The notes beneath the pieces are model-generated. The model worked only from the letters and a program-made list of their open reading frames with translations. It had not been told where the DNA came from and made no database searches. A stretch of DNA of 45,033 bases, taken from positions 1-45,033 of the IMG/VR virus record IMGVR_UViG_3300042376_001093. One strand, written 5' to 3'. Position numbers and translations under genes: made by a program. This DNA comes from a virus. Below, in pieces: positions 1 to 6,507 of the stretch (positions within the stretch are counted from its first letter, which is position 1; each line of letters begins with the position of its first letter).

Positions 1-747
1 GCGGACGTACCCTTCAAGTTCTTTGGCTGACTGGAACGTGTCCTTGCGTCGTGAGCCCCAGCCCATTTGCTTGTGGGCAATGGCACCATGGGTGTACGCA
101 CACCACTCGTCACAGAGATACAAGGGCGAGTCGTTCCACCACCGACGCTGGTCAACCAGATAGAGCTTGTAGATTTTTCCCCGGCGGTTGGCCGGGATTG
201 AATTGGCAACTTGCTCTATGGTGATCTCGGGGTGGGGCAGCACGATCCCCTTGCCGTCCAGCAGGTAGATGCCGTGCTTGCCCCTCTTGTTCCAGACCTG
301 ATTGCTGGCTGCGTGGGTCAGTTCGTGCGTCCAAGTGACGAGATCAGTCGGGTCACTGTGGTCCTGAAATGCGGACGGGTTTTTGACCCGGCTGACAAGC
401 TCCTTCAGTATTGGCGGATACTGGCCCTCAGGAGCCTTTCTGATGGGCGGGCACACTCCCGATAGCAGCTTCAGGGAGTCGGCCTCTAGCGGTGCAATAG
501 AGGGCTTTGGCAAGGCATCGTTAAAATGAGGAGTCTTATCTTGTGACTTCTCTGATGCTTCTTTGATAGGGGCCTTTACCTGCACTTCAACCCTAGGCGT
601 AGCCGGTGTTTCACGGACTACGCTTTCGGGTTTGGGTGCTGGCTTTGGGATGTAGTACTTGGGCTGTGGTCTTGCTGGGGTCAGCAGCCACCATAACAGC
701 ATGGCTGCGACGTAAGCCTGCCCAATCCTGTAGTAGTAGTTTGGCAC
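1..747 (-). CDS. Membrane-anchored HExxH metallopeptidase-like protein (C-terminus cut by window edge)
   Basis: The frame is open from a GTG at 747 to the left edge (249 codons seen). Residues 8-24 form one hydrophobic segment (IGQAYVAAMLLWWLL), a signal anchor, followed by a Pro/Lys-rich linker to about residue 95. The globular part carries HELTH at 141-145, a zincin HExxH motif, and a later DEWCAY at 213-218 whose Glu could be the third zinc ligand, as in gluzincins. A zinc peptidase acting at the membrane or periplasm is therefore inferred; the substrate is unknown. The GTG has AAGG four bases upstream; an ATG at 702 is an alternative that would shorten the anchor. It follows the zinc-ribbon gene in the same direction. 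Confidence that it is coding is high because the frame is long and motif-bearing; the function is less sure. Confidence 0.7.
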   Translation of the reverse strand, partial: MPNYYYRIGQAYVAAMLLWWLLTPARPQPKYYIPKPAPKPESVVRETPATPRVEVQVKAPIKEASEKSQDKTPHFNDALPKPSIAPLEADSLKLLSGVCPPIRKAPEGQYPPILKELVSRVKNPSAFQDHSDPTDLVTWTHELTHAASNQVWNKRGKHGIYLLDGKGIVLPHPEITIEQVANSIPANRRGKIYKLYLVDQRRWWNDSPLYLCDEWCAYTHGAIAHKQMGWGSRRKDTFQSAKELEGYVR

Positions 748-764
748 ATAACCTTTTATGTGCC
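743..764 (-). promoter_or_regulatory. Perfect 9-bp hairpin over the GTG start of the metallopeptidase-like gene
   Basis: On the minus strand the arms GGCACATAA and TTATGTGCC flank an AAGG loop. The putative Shine-Dalgarno AAGG is the loop and the GTG codon (747-745) is in the 3' arm, so the RNA could hide its own start. It contains CATAAAA and belongs to the set of five intergenic CATAAA hairpins in this window. Confidence 0.55.
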
Positions 765-785
765 CGACTACCTACAGATGGGGAT

Positions 786-1118
786 TTAGAATGGGCTGTC
801 CACCTCCCTTTTCGACCACTTGGACCAGCCATTGGTGCCAATCAGGTTGCCGTCCTGATCCTTTCTCCTTGGATACAGGGCCCCGTCGCTCTTCCTCTGG
901 CCGAAGCCGATGCTGCACCCGCAGTCAACACAGCGGACTTCGTAGAAGTGATTGCCCTTGTTCTCTCGGGTGACCGGGACAGTGTTGGTGCTGTCACAGG
1001 CTCCGCATGTGGAGACACCGAACACTTCGATGGCCCCTGCCAATTCAGCAAAACAGTCTTTGGTGTCGGCCCCATCAACTTCAATTTCAATACGGTCAGT
1101 CTTCCATTTGATCTTCAT
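786..1118 (-). CDS. Zinc-ribbon phage protein
   Basis: This is a 110-residue protein. After a short beta-rich N-terminus (KIKWKTDRIEIEVDG) come two Cys pairs, CGAC near residues 38-41 and CVDCG near 63-67, the layout of a treble-clef or zinc-ribbon fold. The tail has charged GFGQRK and LYPRRKDQDG segments. It resembles small conserved phage proteins of unknown function that sit beside recombination and replication genes, so a nucleic-acid-binding role is inferred. Its ATG overlaps the stop of the upstream gene (ATGA type), which supports the start and co-translation. Confidence 0.75.
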   Translation of the reverse strand: MKIKWKTDRIEIEVDGADTKDCFAELAGAIEVFGVSTCGACDSTNTVPVTRENKGNHFYEVRCVDCGCSIGFGQRKSDGALYPRRKDQDGNLIGTNGWSKWSKREVDSPF

Positions 1119-1501
1119 GCTCTGCTCCTAGGAAACTCGCTGGGTGAAACAACAGAGTGCCCGCCAACCCAGTGAATGGTCGGGCCTGTGTACTGGTAAT
1201 CTTCGGTATCAAACGGGCAATCGCTCGGGTCTCCATCAGCCCTCTCAAACTCTTCCCTCAGCCTTCGGTAATCGCGGCCAACGATTGTGCCTTTGTATGT
1301 CAGCCCCCCAGTTTCTTTGATTCGCTGGTATTTCCTGATGGACTTACCTGACAAACCATCAAGTCCGGTTCTTCTATCAATCTCTTGTATTACGATTAAG
1401 GGACACTTCTTCATTTCCTTGACACACCACAGGAGATAAGGCATTGGAATGGAATCCATTGTCTTGCTCTTGTGTTTTCCAAACGGCATTACATCGCTCA
1501 T
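1115..1501 (-). CDS. DUF3820-like small protein
   Basis: The 128-residue protein opens with MPFGKHKSKTMDSIPMPYLL at residues 5-24, the signature of the DUF3820 family (F-G-K-[HY]-K-G-x-x-[LIM]-x-x-[IV]-P-x-x-Y-L-x-W). The family's biochemical role is unclear; members occur alone or at the C-termini of nucleases and helicases. The helicase encoded 420 bases upstream in the same operon ends with the same module (FGKWKGQPLSQIPVDYLRW), which suggests both serve one replication or recombination machine. The C-terminal 50 residues are acidic then Ser/Pro-rich and not recognised. It overlaps the zinc-ribbon start by four bases. Confidence 0.75.
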   Translation of the reverse strand: MSDVMPFGKHKSKTMDSIPMPYLLWCVKEMKKCPLIVIQEIDRRTGLDGLSGKSIRKYQRIKETGGLTYKGTIVGRDYRRLREEFERADGDPSDCPFDTEDYQYTGPTIHWVGGHSVVSPSEFPRSRA

Positions 1502-1527
1502 TGGGTAACCTCCATTGGTAAATCTCT

Positions 1528-1905
1528 TTACTGAAAATTCTCGTCAGCAGCAGGTCGTGCAACCTCCACAGTCGGTTGCCCTCCCCTCGGCCCAGCACTG
1601 GGTTGCTTGGTGATTGCAGACCGACTCCCTGCAAATAGCAGGAAGTCGGCTAGATCGGGCCGCTCGGAGCCATGCCGGACCTTTACCCGTGGAGTGATTT
1701 TGTTTTCGCAGTTCGCCACGTTGAACCCTGACACTGCGTACCAAGGGAGCCTCGCTCCTATGCCCTGCCCGTACAGTCGGACCCCCGGCAGGCACTGATA
1801 ATCCTCCACCGTTTTGGCCGCAGCCCCGGCTGGTGGTACACCGTCTGCCCCGTCCTGAATGGGGCTTGTTCGATCCTTCTTTTTTCGTTGTAAGGGTGCT
1901 GTCAA
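1528..1905 (-). CDS. Hypothetical protein between helicase and DUF3820-like gene
   Basis: No family is recognised. The frame is open from an ATG at 1971 that lies inside the helicase gene. The first start outside it with a ribosome site is a TTG at 1905 (AAGGA six bases upstream), giving about 125 residues. The N-terminal 35 residues are basic and Ala/Pro-rich. The central part (RLYGQGIGARLPWYAVSGF, then KITPRVKVRHGSERPDLADF) looks like a folded domain with mixed hydrophobic and charged residues. A competing GTG frame (1795-1544) has a better Shine-Dalgarno but an Arg/Ser/Cys-rich product typical of out-of-frame translation. The start is uncertain. Confidence 0.45.
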   Translation of the reverse strand: MTAPLQRKKKDRTSPIQDGADGVPPAGAAAKTVEDYQCLPGVRLYGQGIGARLPWYAVSGFNVANCENKITPRVKVRHGSERPDLADFLLFAGSRSAITKQPSAGPRGGQPTVEVARPAADENFQ

Positions 1906-1921
1906 CAGCAATCCTTGTTCA

Positions 1922-3490
1922 CTACTTCGCTGTGTTCCAACGCTCCTCGTTTGCCTTGCGATCAATGGCATCCTTGAACGCCTGCTTCCACATCGGAGTC
2001 AAGCGGGCCTCCTTCAATGCCCACCTCAAATAGTCCACGGGAATCTGCGACAGGGGCTGGCCCTTCCACTTGCCGAAGGGGGCACGAAACTCCCGCCGTC
2101 TGGGAGTGTCGCGGTCTGGTCGGCCGAAGGGGTCGTGGTCGTAGCTGTCGAACGTGACGCCCAGCACCAGCCCCTCACGACGCTTCCGCTCCGTGTCTCT
2201 CTGCAGGCGGGCGGCTTCTCGCTCGGCTTCCATCTCGGCGGCAACGGCGGCGTCGATCTCTTCCAGCGTGGCCTCGTCCTTGAGGCTGTCTCGGACCTTG
2301 ATGCGGATGTCCTTCTTCTGGTCGCAAAGAACGTCCAGAGCGGTGCATAGCTTGTGGCAACGGCTGGAGTCGGTCAGGTCGTGGACAATAAAGAAGGGCT
2401 TGTCGCTGGCTGCTATAGCCGCCTTCCGCTCGGCTGCGGTCTCAAGGCCGTCCGTCACCCCGGTCAGGTTGCGGGTGCCCCGGCCAATCATCTGCGTGTA
2501 CTTGTTCAAAGCCTTCGTTGGCTTGGCAAGGAAGATTTCCGACACGGGCGGGTGATCCCATCCCGTGGTCAGGATGCCTACGTTGATGATGACTTCCCGT
2601 TGCCCAAGCATGAAGCACTTGAGTTCCTCCCGGTACTCTTCTTCGGACTGATAGCTATGCACCAAGCTGCAATGCAGCGAGTGGCGGTCCAGCATCAGGT
2701 CCCTAAGCAGAGTCGCTTGCCTGACCGAATGGGCGAACACTAAGGCTGGCTGCTTAGGCTTGTGGTTCTGGACAATCAGTGCAGCTATGTCGTGAAGGAC
2801 TTCTTCCGCCCTTAGGATTTGGTCTAGCTCCTCAGGGTTGAAGTCCGACGATGCCTTTTTCGCCAACTTCGACAGGTTGATGGACTTGACGTAGTGAACC
2901 TTGACCTTGGGTGGACAGAGATAACCCTCGTCAATCGCCCTGCGGAGGGAAAAGCAGTAAGAAATCTTGTCGTAGAACCCAAGGAGCGAAGCCTTGTCTG
3001 CCCGGTAAGCCGTGGCAGTGCAGCCAAGGACCCTCGCTCCCCCGTCCACCAACTGCTGCAAGATGTCACGGGCCTGCATGGTGAAGCCCCAGTGGGCCTC
3101 GTCCACCACAACCAAGTCCACCTTGCCGATGAACTTCTTGTACCTGTCGTGCCTAAGAAGGGTCTGCCAACTGGCCACCACAAACTCAGTCTCGGGCAGG
3201 GCACTGAGATCAGCCTGCTCAATGTCAGGTTCGCAGTTCCTCAACGAGCGAATCGTCTTTACGGTCTGCCCAATCAGTTCGATCAGCGGAACGATGACCA
3301 GAGTTCTGGCCCCCTCCCGGGGCAACAGGACAAACGTCCGCGTCTTGCCTGTGCCGGTCGGGAGTTCCAGAAGCAGCTTCTTCAAGCCTTGCCGCCAGTC
3401 CGAACGCAAAGCAGTGATCGCCTCCTTTTGGTAGTCCCTAAGAAGGTGATCAAAGAGTGGCAGGGATTGGCACTTTGCTGGTGGCTTCAT
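1922..3490 (-). CDS. Superfamily 2 DEAH helicase with C-terminal DUF3820-like domain
   Basis: A 522-residue ATP-dependent DNA or RNA translocase. Visible motifs: Walker A LPTGTGKT (43-50), DEAH (130-133), motif III TATAYR (158-163), a second RecA-like lobe with GILTTGWDHP (305-314), and motif VI QMIGRGTR (333-340). The arrangement is that of RecG/UvsW/type III restriction-like phage helicases. A charged Glu/Arg-rich helix (about 405-440) leads to a C-terminal DUF3820-like module (about 468-500) also encoded as a free protein downstream. I chose the ATG at 3490, with GGGGGT five bases upstream, over one 45 bases earlier that would overlap the preceding gene. With the Erf and exonuclease genes it probably works in recombination-dependent replication or fork remodelling. 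Confidence 0.92.
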   Translation of the reverse strand: MKPPAKCQSLPLFDHLLRDYQKEAITALRSDWRQGLKKLLLELPTGTGKTRTFVLLPREGARTLVIVPLIELIGQTVKTIRSLRNCEPDIEQADLSALPETEFVVASWQTLLRHDRYKKFIGKVDLVVVDEAHWGFTMQARDILQQLVDGGARVLGCTATAYRADKASLLGFYDKISYCFSLRRAIDEGYLCPPKVKVHYVKSINLSKLAKKASSDFNPEELDQILRAEEVLHDIAALIVQNHKPKQPALVFAHSVRQATLLRDLMLDRHSLHCSLVHSYQSEEEYREELKCFMLGQREVIINVGILTTGWDHPPVSEIFLAKPTKALNKYTQMIGRGTRNLTGVTDGLETAAERKAAIAASDKPFFIVHDLTDSSRCHKLCTALDVLCDQKKDIRIKVRDSLKDEATLEEIDAAVAAEMEAEREAARLQRDTERKRREGLVLGVTFDSYDHDPFGRPDRDTPRRREFRAPFGKWKGQPLSQIPVDYLRWALKEARLTPMWKQAFKDAIDRKANEERWNTAK

Positions 3491-4002
3491 TGGGCACCCC
3501 CTAGTCGGGCAGGACCTGAGATAGGGAGTGGCCAATTTCCTGCATCTTGCTGCGGCTCCTCCCGATCCACCGGCTCCTCGCCTGCTCTTCTGTCCAAGAG
3601 TTCTTGATAAGGTCCCGGAGCCTCTGTATCTCTCTTTCGTCGGGGTCTTTTTCCCTTGCCTTTTCCAGTGCCCTTGGCCTCATCACCTTCCGTTCGTGGA
3701 GCATCCGATAAATCCCTTTCCTGCTGAACTGCTGGTATGTCATCTGAACCTGATACACGCTCATCCCCGACTGGTAATCCGAGATGATTTGCTCCTGCCA
3801 ATCCGGTGGTATCTCCTGACCATGCGCGATCATCTGTCTGCTCTCCTAGGAAAGAGTTGGTGTGTTGATCCAAGGCCGCCCGCACGACACGAAGTTCCGC
3901 GAACAGCATTGGGACTGCCCGCATCAGAATCAGCGGAAGCTGGTTCAGGTCGCTGTAGACGATCAGCCGCTCTAGCTGGTCAATCTCTGCGTCAGACATC
4001 AT
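3487..4002 (-). CDS. Small acidic-helical protein whose frame runs on across the next gene
   Basis: The start is an ATG-ATG pair at 4002/3999 with GGAGG six bases upstream, overlapping the end of the Erf gene. The first 60 residues (MSDAEIDQLERLIVYSDLNQ, then LPLILMRAVPMLFAELRVVR) form convincing helices. After about residue 65 the sequence turns Gly/Lys/Arg/Pro-rich and lies out of frame over the HTH-like gene. Either this is a true overlapping pair, or the protein has a non-conserved tail because no stop occurs until 3487. No family recognised. Confidence is good for the first third only. Confidence 0.5.
   Translation of the reverse strand: MMSDAEIDQLERLIVYSDLNQLPLILMRAVPMLFAELRVVRAALDQHTNSFLGEQTDDRAWSGDTTGLAGANHLGLPVGDERVSGSDDIPAVQQERDLSDAPRTEGDEAKGTGKGKGKRPRRKRDTEAPGPYQELLDRRAGEEPVDREEPQQDAGNWPLPISGPARLGGAQ
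3501..3833 (-). CDS. Small helix-turn-helix-like protein
   Basis: The 110-residue protein has an N-terminal PPDWQEQIISDYQSGMSVYQ stretch followed by KGIYRMLHERK, which reads as a homeodomain- or resolvase-type helix-turn-helix (residues 10-50). A basic helix and a WTEEQARSRWIGRSR tail follow. A DNA-binding or regulatory role is inferred. The start is an ATG with AGGAG nine bases upstream. It lies entirely inside another minus-strand frame (3487-4002) that is open across it; amino-acid composition suggests this frame is the coding one in the shared region. Confidence 0.6.
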   Translation of the reverse strand: MIAHGQEIPPDWQEQIISDYQSGMSVYQVQMTYQQFSRKGIYRMLHERKVMRPRALEKAREKDPDEREIQRLRDLIKNSWTEEQARSRWIGRSRSKMQEIGHSLSQVLPD

Positions 4003-4663
4003 TGGCCACCTCCTGCTTGATGGCCTTGCCGTACTTCTTCCGCAGCCGCTTGCAGTCGGCGGCAGTGACGGCCCCCTGCTCAACGAGAATGTCGAGGTGG
4101 TGCAGGATCAGAGTGACCTGCTCGACGTTGTCCTTCTCCTTCTCAAGCTTGGCCTCGGCCCGCTTGATGAGGTCGCTCTTGGTCTCCTCGACCGGAGCCT
4201 CGACAGGGGCAGCGGCTTCTTCAGCAGGGGCTGCTGCAACGGGCTGCTCGTCGCCAGCCAGCCAGCCACCAGCCAAGCACCGGAAGAGAATCTTCTGGGC
4301 GTAGGTGCATTGGATTTCAAACGTCTGGATGCCCGGCCGATCCTCAGGCGTGAAGCCCAGCATCAACGGGCACACACAAGACACCCACTCCCCGCTCTCA
4401 TGGTTCAGCCGACCGACCATGACCCAGCCATGAACGGCTTGGAATCCGGTGAGGAACGTCGGCATGGTGAAGCCGTTTGCCAGCAACGACGGCAGAAGGG
4501 CATCACAAATGTCCTTGAGGGTGGCGTACCGGAATCCCTCTTCCTTGTTCTCACCGCTCTTGGCAATCGCCTTGTAGGTGGCCTGAGCCTTCCGCAACGC
4601 TGCGGTAAAAGACTTGGTCTCAGGCGAACTACTCACTCCGCTCAGTCCGTGATCCAGTTGCAT
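3992..4663 (-). CDS. erf: Erf-family single-strand DNA annealing protein
   Basis: A 223-residue protein with the Erf core: YKAIAKSG, FRYATLKDICDALLPSLLANG (44-64), then a beta section (WVMVGRLNHESGEWVSCVCP, 80-99) and FEIQCTYAQKILFRCLAGG (115-133), which matches the family's conserved TYARRYAL region. After residue 135 an Ala/Pro/Glu linker leads to a charged helical tail. Erf proteins of phage P22 type bind and anneal single-stranded DNA in recombination. The start has AAAGGAGA seven bases upstream inside the end of the exonuclease gene, with which it makes a standard exonuclease-annealase pair. The call rests on pattern, not on alignment. Confidence 0.8.
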   Translation of the reverse strand: MQLDHGLSGVSSSPETKSFTAALRKAQATYKAIAKSGENKEEGFRYATLKDICDALLPSLLANGFTMPTFLTGFQAVHGWVMVGRLNHESGEWVSCVCPLMLGFTPEDRPGIQTFEIQCTYAQKILFRCLAGGWLAGDEQPVAAAPAEEAAAPVEAPVEETKSDLIKRAEAKLEKEKDNVEQVTLILHHLDILVEQGAVTAADCKRLRKKYGKAIKQEVANDV

Positions 4664-5645
4664 TTCTGCTCTCCTTTAGAACCCAACGAGGAACAACCAA
4701 CTCCGTAATCTGGCCAGCATCCGGCTGGTTCCAGTGGTCGATAAGCAGCCGCGTCTTGAGGTCTATGCGTGTAGACCTGAGGTCACGACGGGCTGACTTG
4801 AGAAGCTGCTCTGGCAGCACAACTGCGTGGCACTCATAGGGAGGCACGGTTGACGAGAGCAGGAAAACAAACTTGGTTGCCGGTATGCCTGCGGCTCTTG
4901 CACCCGACAGGTAATGCTCGGCTTGGAATGCGTATCCGTAATCAATGACGGATCGCCAGAAGGTCTTGAGCGGCTGACGTTCCTTTGTGGTTTTTAAATC
5001 CCACAGGAACGTGGCAGCACACGCATCAGGACGGCACTTCAGCTTGAGGCCGGTCTCTGGGTCTATCCACCGGATGCTGAACTCACGGTGTTCTGTCTGC
5101 TCTTGAAGCCGCCCAAAGATCGGGTTGGCCAAGATCGCATCGAACTGCCTGTGATACGCCTCAGCTTCTTCAACGGACAGACAGATGGCATCGGCACTCT
5201 GGCCTGCCAGCCACTCTTCGGTCTTCTTGGTGCGGCGACCATCAGCCCCAAGGACTTCCTTGGGAATGACAACTACGCGGCCCCACCAAGCACTGGGCCC
5301 TTGCTCGGCCCATTCGTGAACGTGCGTTCCCTTTACAAGGGATGCCCCGAATGGGTTACTTATCCCGCCAGAGATATACCGGCCGTGGAAGTACAGCGGG
5401 CCGTTGGCCCACAAGTCCCATAGCTGGCTCTTGCTCCACCACTCCTTGTCGGCGTGGTAGGCATTGATCGGCTCATCAAACCGGAGAGCAGTAGTAGCGG
5501 CGGCCGGACTCGAACCGGCGACACCCGGCTTATGAAGCCGGTGCCCTTGGGGGGTGAGGCCACCCGAAGGTTTTGCCTCGTCGTGGTGGTTTTCGCCCCC
5601 CAAAGCCGAACTATTGTCTCTTTTTACGCAAGGAGACAGTTCCAT
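4629..5645 (-). CDS. PD-(D/E)XK exonuclease (RecB/Cas4/exonuclease VIII type); 5' part contains the attP core
   Basis: The 338-codon frame has the nuclease fold: helix WWSKSQLWDLW (69-79), H108/H110 in GTHVHEW, E188 (HREF), D207 (CRPDAC), D216 and K218 (WDLKTT), and QAEHY (241-245), the QxxxY motif of RecB-family nucleases. It would digest double-stranded DNA ends to feed the annealase. The start is unusual. Downstream of the tRNA-half sequence (codons 35-51) there is no ATG, GTG or TTG before the nuclease domain, so translation must begin upstream, at the ATG 5645 (overlapping the integrase start on the other strand) or a TTG at 5603, neither with a clear ribosome site. The first 60 residues look unstructured. 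In a lysogen this end would be replaced by host DNA. Confidence 0.88.
   Translation of the reverse strand: MELSPCVKRDNSSALGGENHHDEAKPSGGLTPQGHRLHKPGVAGSSPAAATTALRFDEPINAYHADKEWWSKSQLWDLWANGPLYFHGRYISGGISNPFGASLVKGTHVHEWAEQGPSAWWGRVVVIPKEVLGADGRRTKKTEEWLAGQSADAICLSVEEAEAYHRQFDAILANPIFGRLQEQTEHREFSIRWIDPETGLKLKCRPDACAATFLWDLKTTKERQPLKTFWRSVIDYGYAFQAEHYLSGARAAGIPATKFVFLLSSTVPPYECHAVVLPEQLLKSARRDLRSTRIDLKTRLLIDHWNQPDAGQITELVVPRWVLKESRNATGSRTERSE
5495..5541 (-). other. attP core: 3' half of a CAT-anticodon tRNA gene
   Basis: Read on the minus strand this folds as a tRNA from the anticodon stem to the discriminator base: 5-bp stem CCGGC/GCCGG around the loop TTCATAA (anticodon CAT, + strand 5532-5534), variable loop GTGTC, and T-arm GCCGG-TTCGAGT-CCGGC. 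The 3' acceptor strand CGCCGCT and A follow. No matching 5' acceptor strand or D-arm lies upstream (5542-5580), so it is not a complete tRNA. A tRNA 3' half next to a tyrosine integrase is the classic phage attachment core, restoring the host tRNA on insertion. The target is predicted to be a tRNA-Met or tRNA-Ile2 (CAT) gene. Confidence 0.85.
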
Positions 5646-6507
5646 GATCGACGTAGCACTCCATTATTGCAGTGAAAGAGACCTGTCGGCAGATTACCGG
5701 CAAGCGTTGACAAGAGTGGCCCGCTCAATGCAGGCCAGCGGCATCACTCCGTTGACGCTTGAAGACTCCGTGTTCAATCGGTGGCTTCTGGGGGCCGCGC
5801 CGTCGCAGTCCACCACACGATCCAACTACAGGCGGATGGGGCTCACACTCTGGCGGGCCGCACTCGACTTGCAGTTGGCGACTCATCGTATCGGAAGGGT
5901 TGCCAGAGTCAAGTGCCGGGTTGCACCGCCCGTTGCATGGTCGGCCAGCGAACTTTCCCGGCTGCTGTCTCACGCAGAGCAGATGACCGGCGTGTTCCGT
6001 GCCAGCGGTTGTCCGCAGAGCCTTTTCTGGCGGGGCTGGATTCTCACTGGCTACGAAACCGGCGTTCGTTTCAGAGACCTTCACTATCTGCAGGCCAACC
6101 AGATGCGGGACTGCCGACTGTGGGTGGTCCAGCACAAGACGGGCCGACCGCTCGGGAAGCAGCTTTCTGCAAATTGCCAAAGTGTCCTTTGCGATCTTGC
6201 AAAGCTTTCTACAGACGGCTCCCTTTTTCGCTGGGCCCTGAGCCGAAAACACGTTTTCTTGCATTTCCGAAAATTGGTGAAAGACGCTGGTCTTGCTGGG
6301 TCGAGCAAGTTCCTTCGCCGCAGTGGGGCCACGGCAGTAGAGATGGCCAGCCCCGGAGCGGCCAGCAAATTTCTGGGTCATCTGTCACCCGGACTAGCAG
6401 CAAAGCATTACCTTGATCCTACCCTGTTGGCAGAGCGGCAACCCTCGCCGCCTCCAATCTGCGTCACTCAAAGTAAGACTGCGGGTCCGTCCGTCGCTTC
6501 TTCGTAG
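5644..6507 (+). CDS. int: Tyrosine-recombinase integrase
   Basis: A 287-residue site-specific recombinase. The ATG at 5644 has AAGGAGA seven bases upstream. An N-terminal core-binding helical domain (about 1-90) precedes the catalytic domain: R142 in ETGVRFRDL, K165 in HKTGR, R225 in FLRRSGATAVE, H246 in LGHLSPG, and nucleophile Y256 in AAKHYLDP. The usual His of HxxR is Lys222, a tolerated variant. It should recombine the tRNA half at 5495-5541 with a host tRNA gene. It is one of only two convincing plus-strand genes here, divergent from the exonuclease and overlapping the end of the giant protein gene tail-to-tail by 44 bases. Confidence 0.95.
   Translation: MIDVALHYCSERDLSADYRQALTRVARSMQASGITPLTLEDSVFNRWLLGAAPSQSTTRSNYRRMGLTLWRAALDLQLATHRIGRVARVKCRVAPPVAWSASELSRLLSHAEQMTGVFRASGCPQSLFWRGWILTGYETGVRFRDLHYLQANQMRDCRLWVVQHKTGRPLGKQLSANCQSVLCDLAKLSTDGSLFRWALSRKHVFLHFRKLVKDAGLAGSSKFLRRSGATAVEMASPGAASKFLGHLSPGLAAKHYLDPTLLAERQPSPPPICVTQSKTAGPSVASS

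Noticed and set aside
1544-1795. GTG gene with an excellent GGAGG site and a Cys-rich C-terminus
   Set aside because: The product is Arg/Ser/Cys-rich with no fold-like pattern, and the other minus frame over the same bases reads more like a protein; ribosome-site strength alone was not enough.
5490-5580. A complete phage-encoded tRNA-Met gene
   Set aside because: The anticodon and T arms are perfect, but no D-arm and no 5' strand matching the acceptor AGCGGCG lies upstream; it is a 3' half, better explained as attP.
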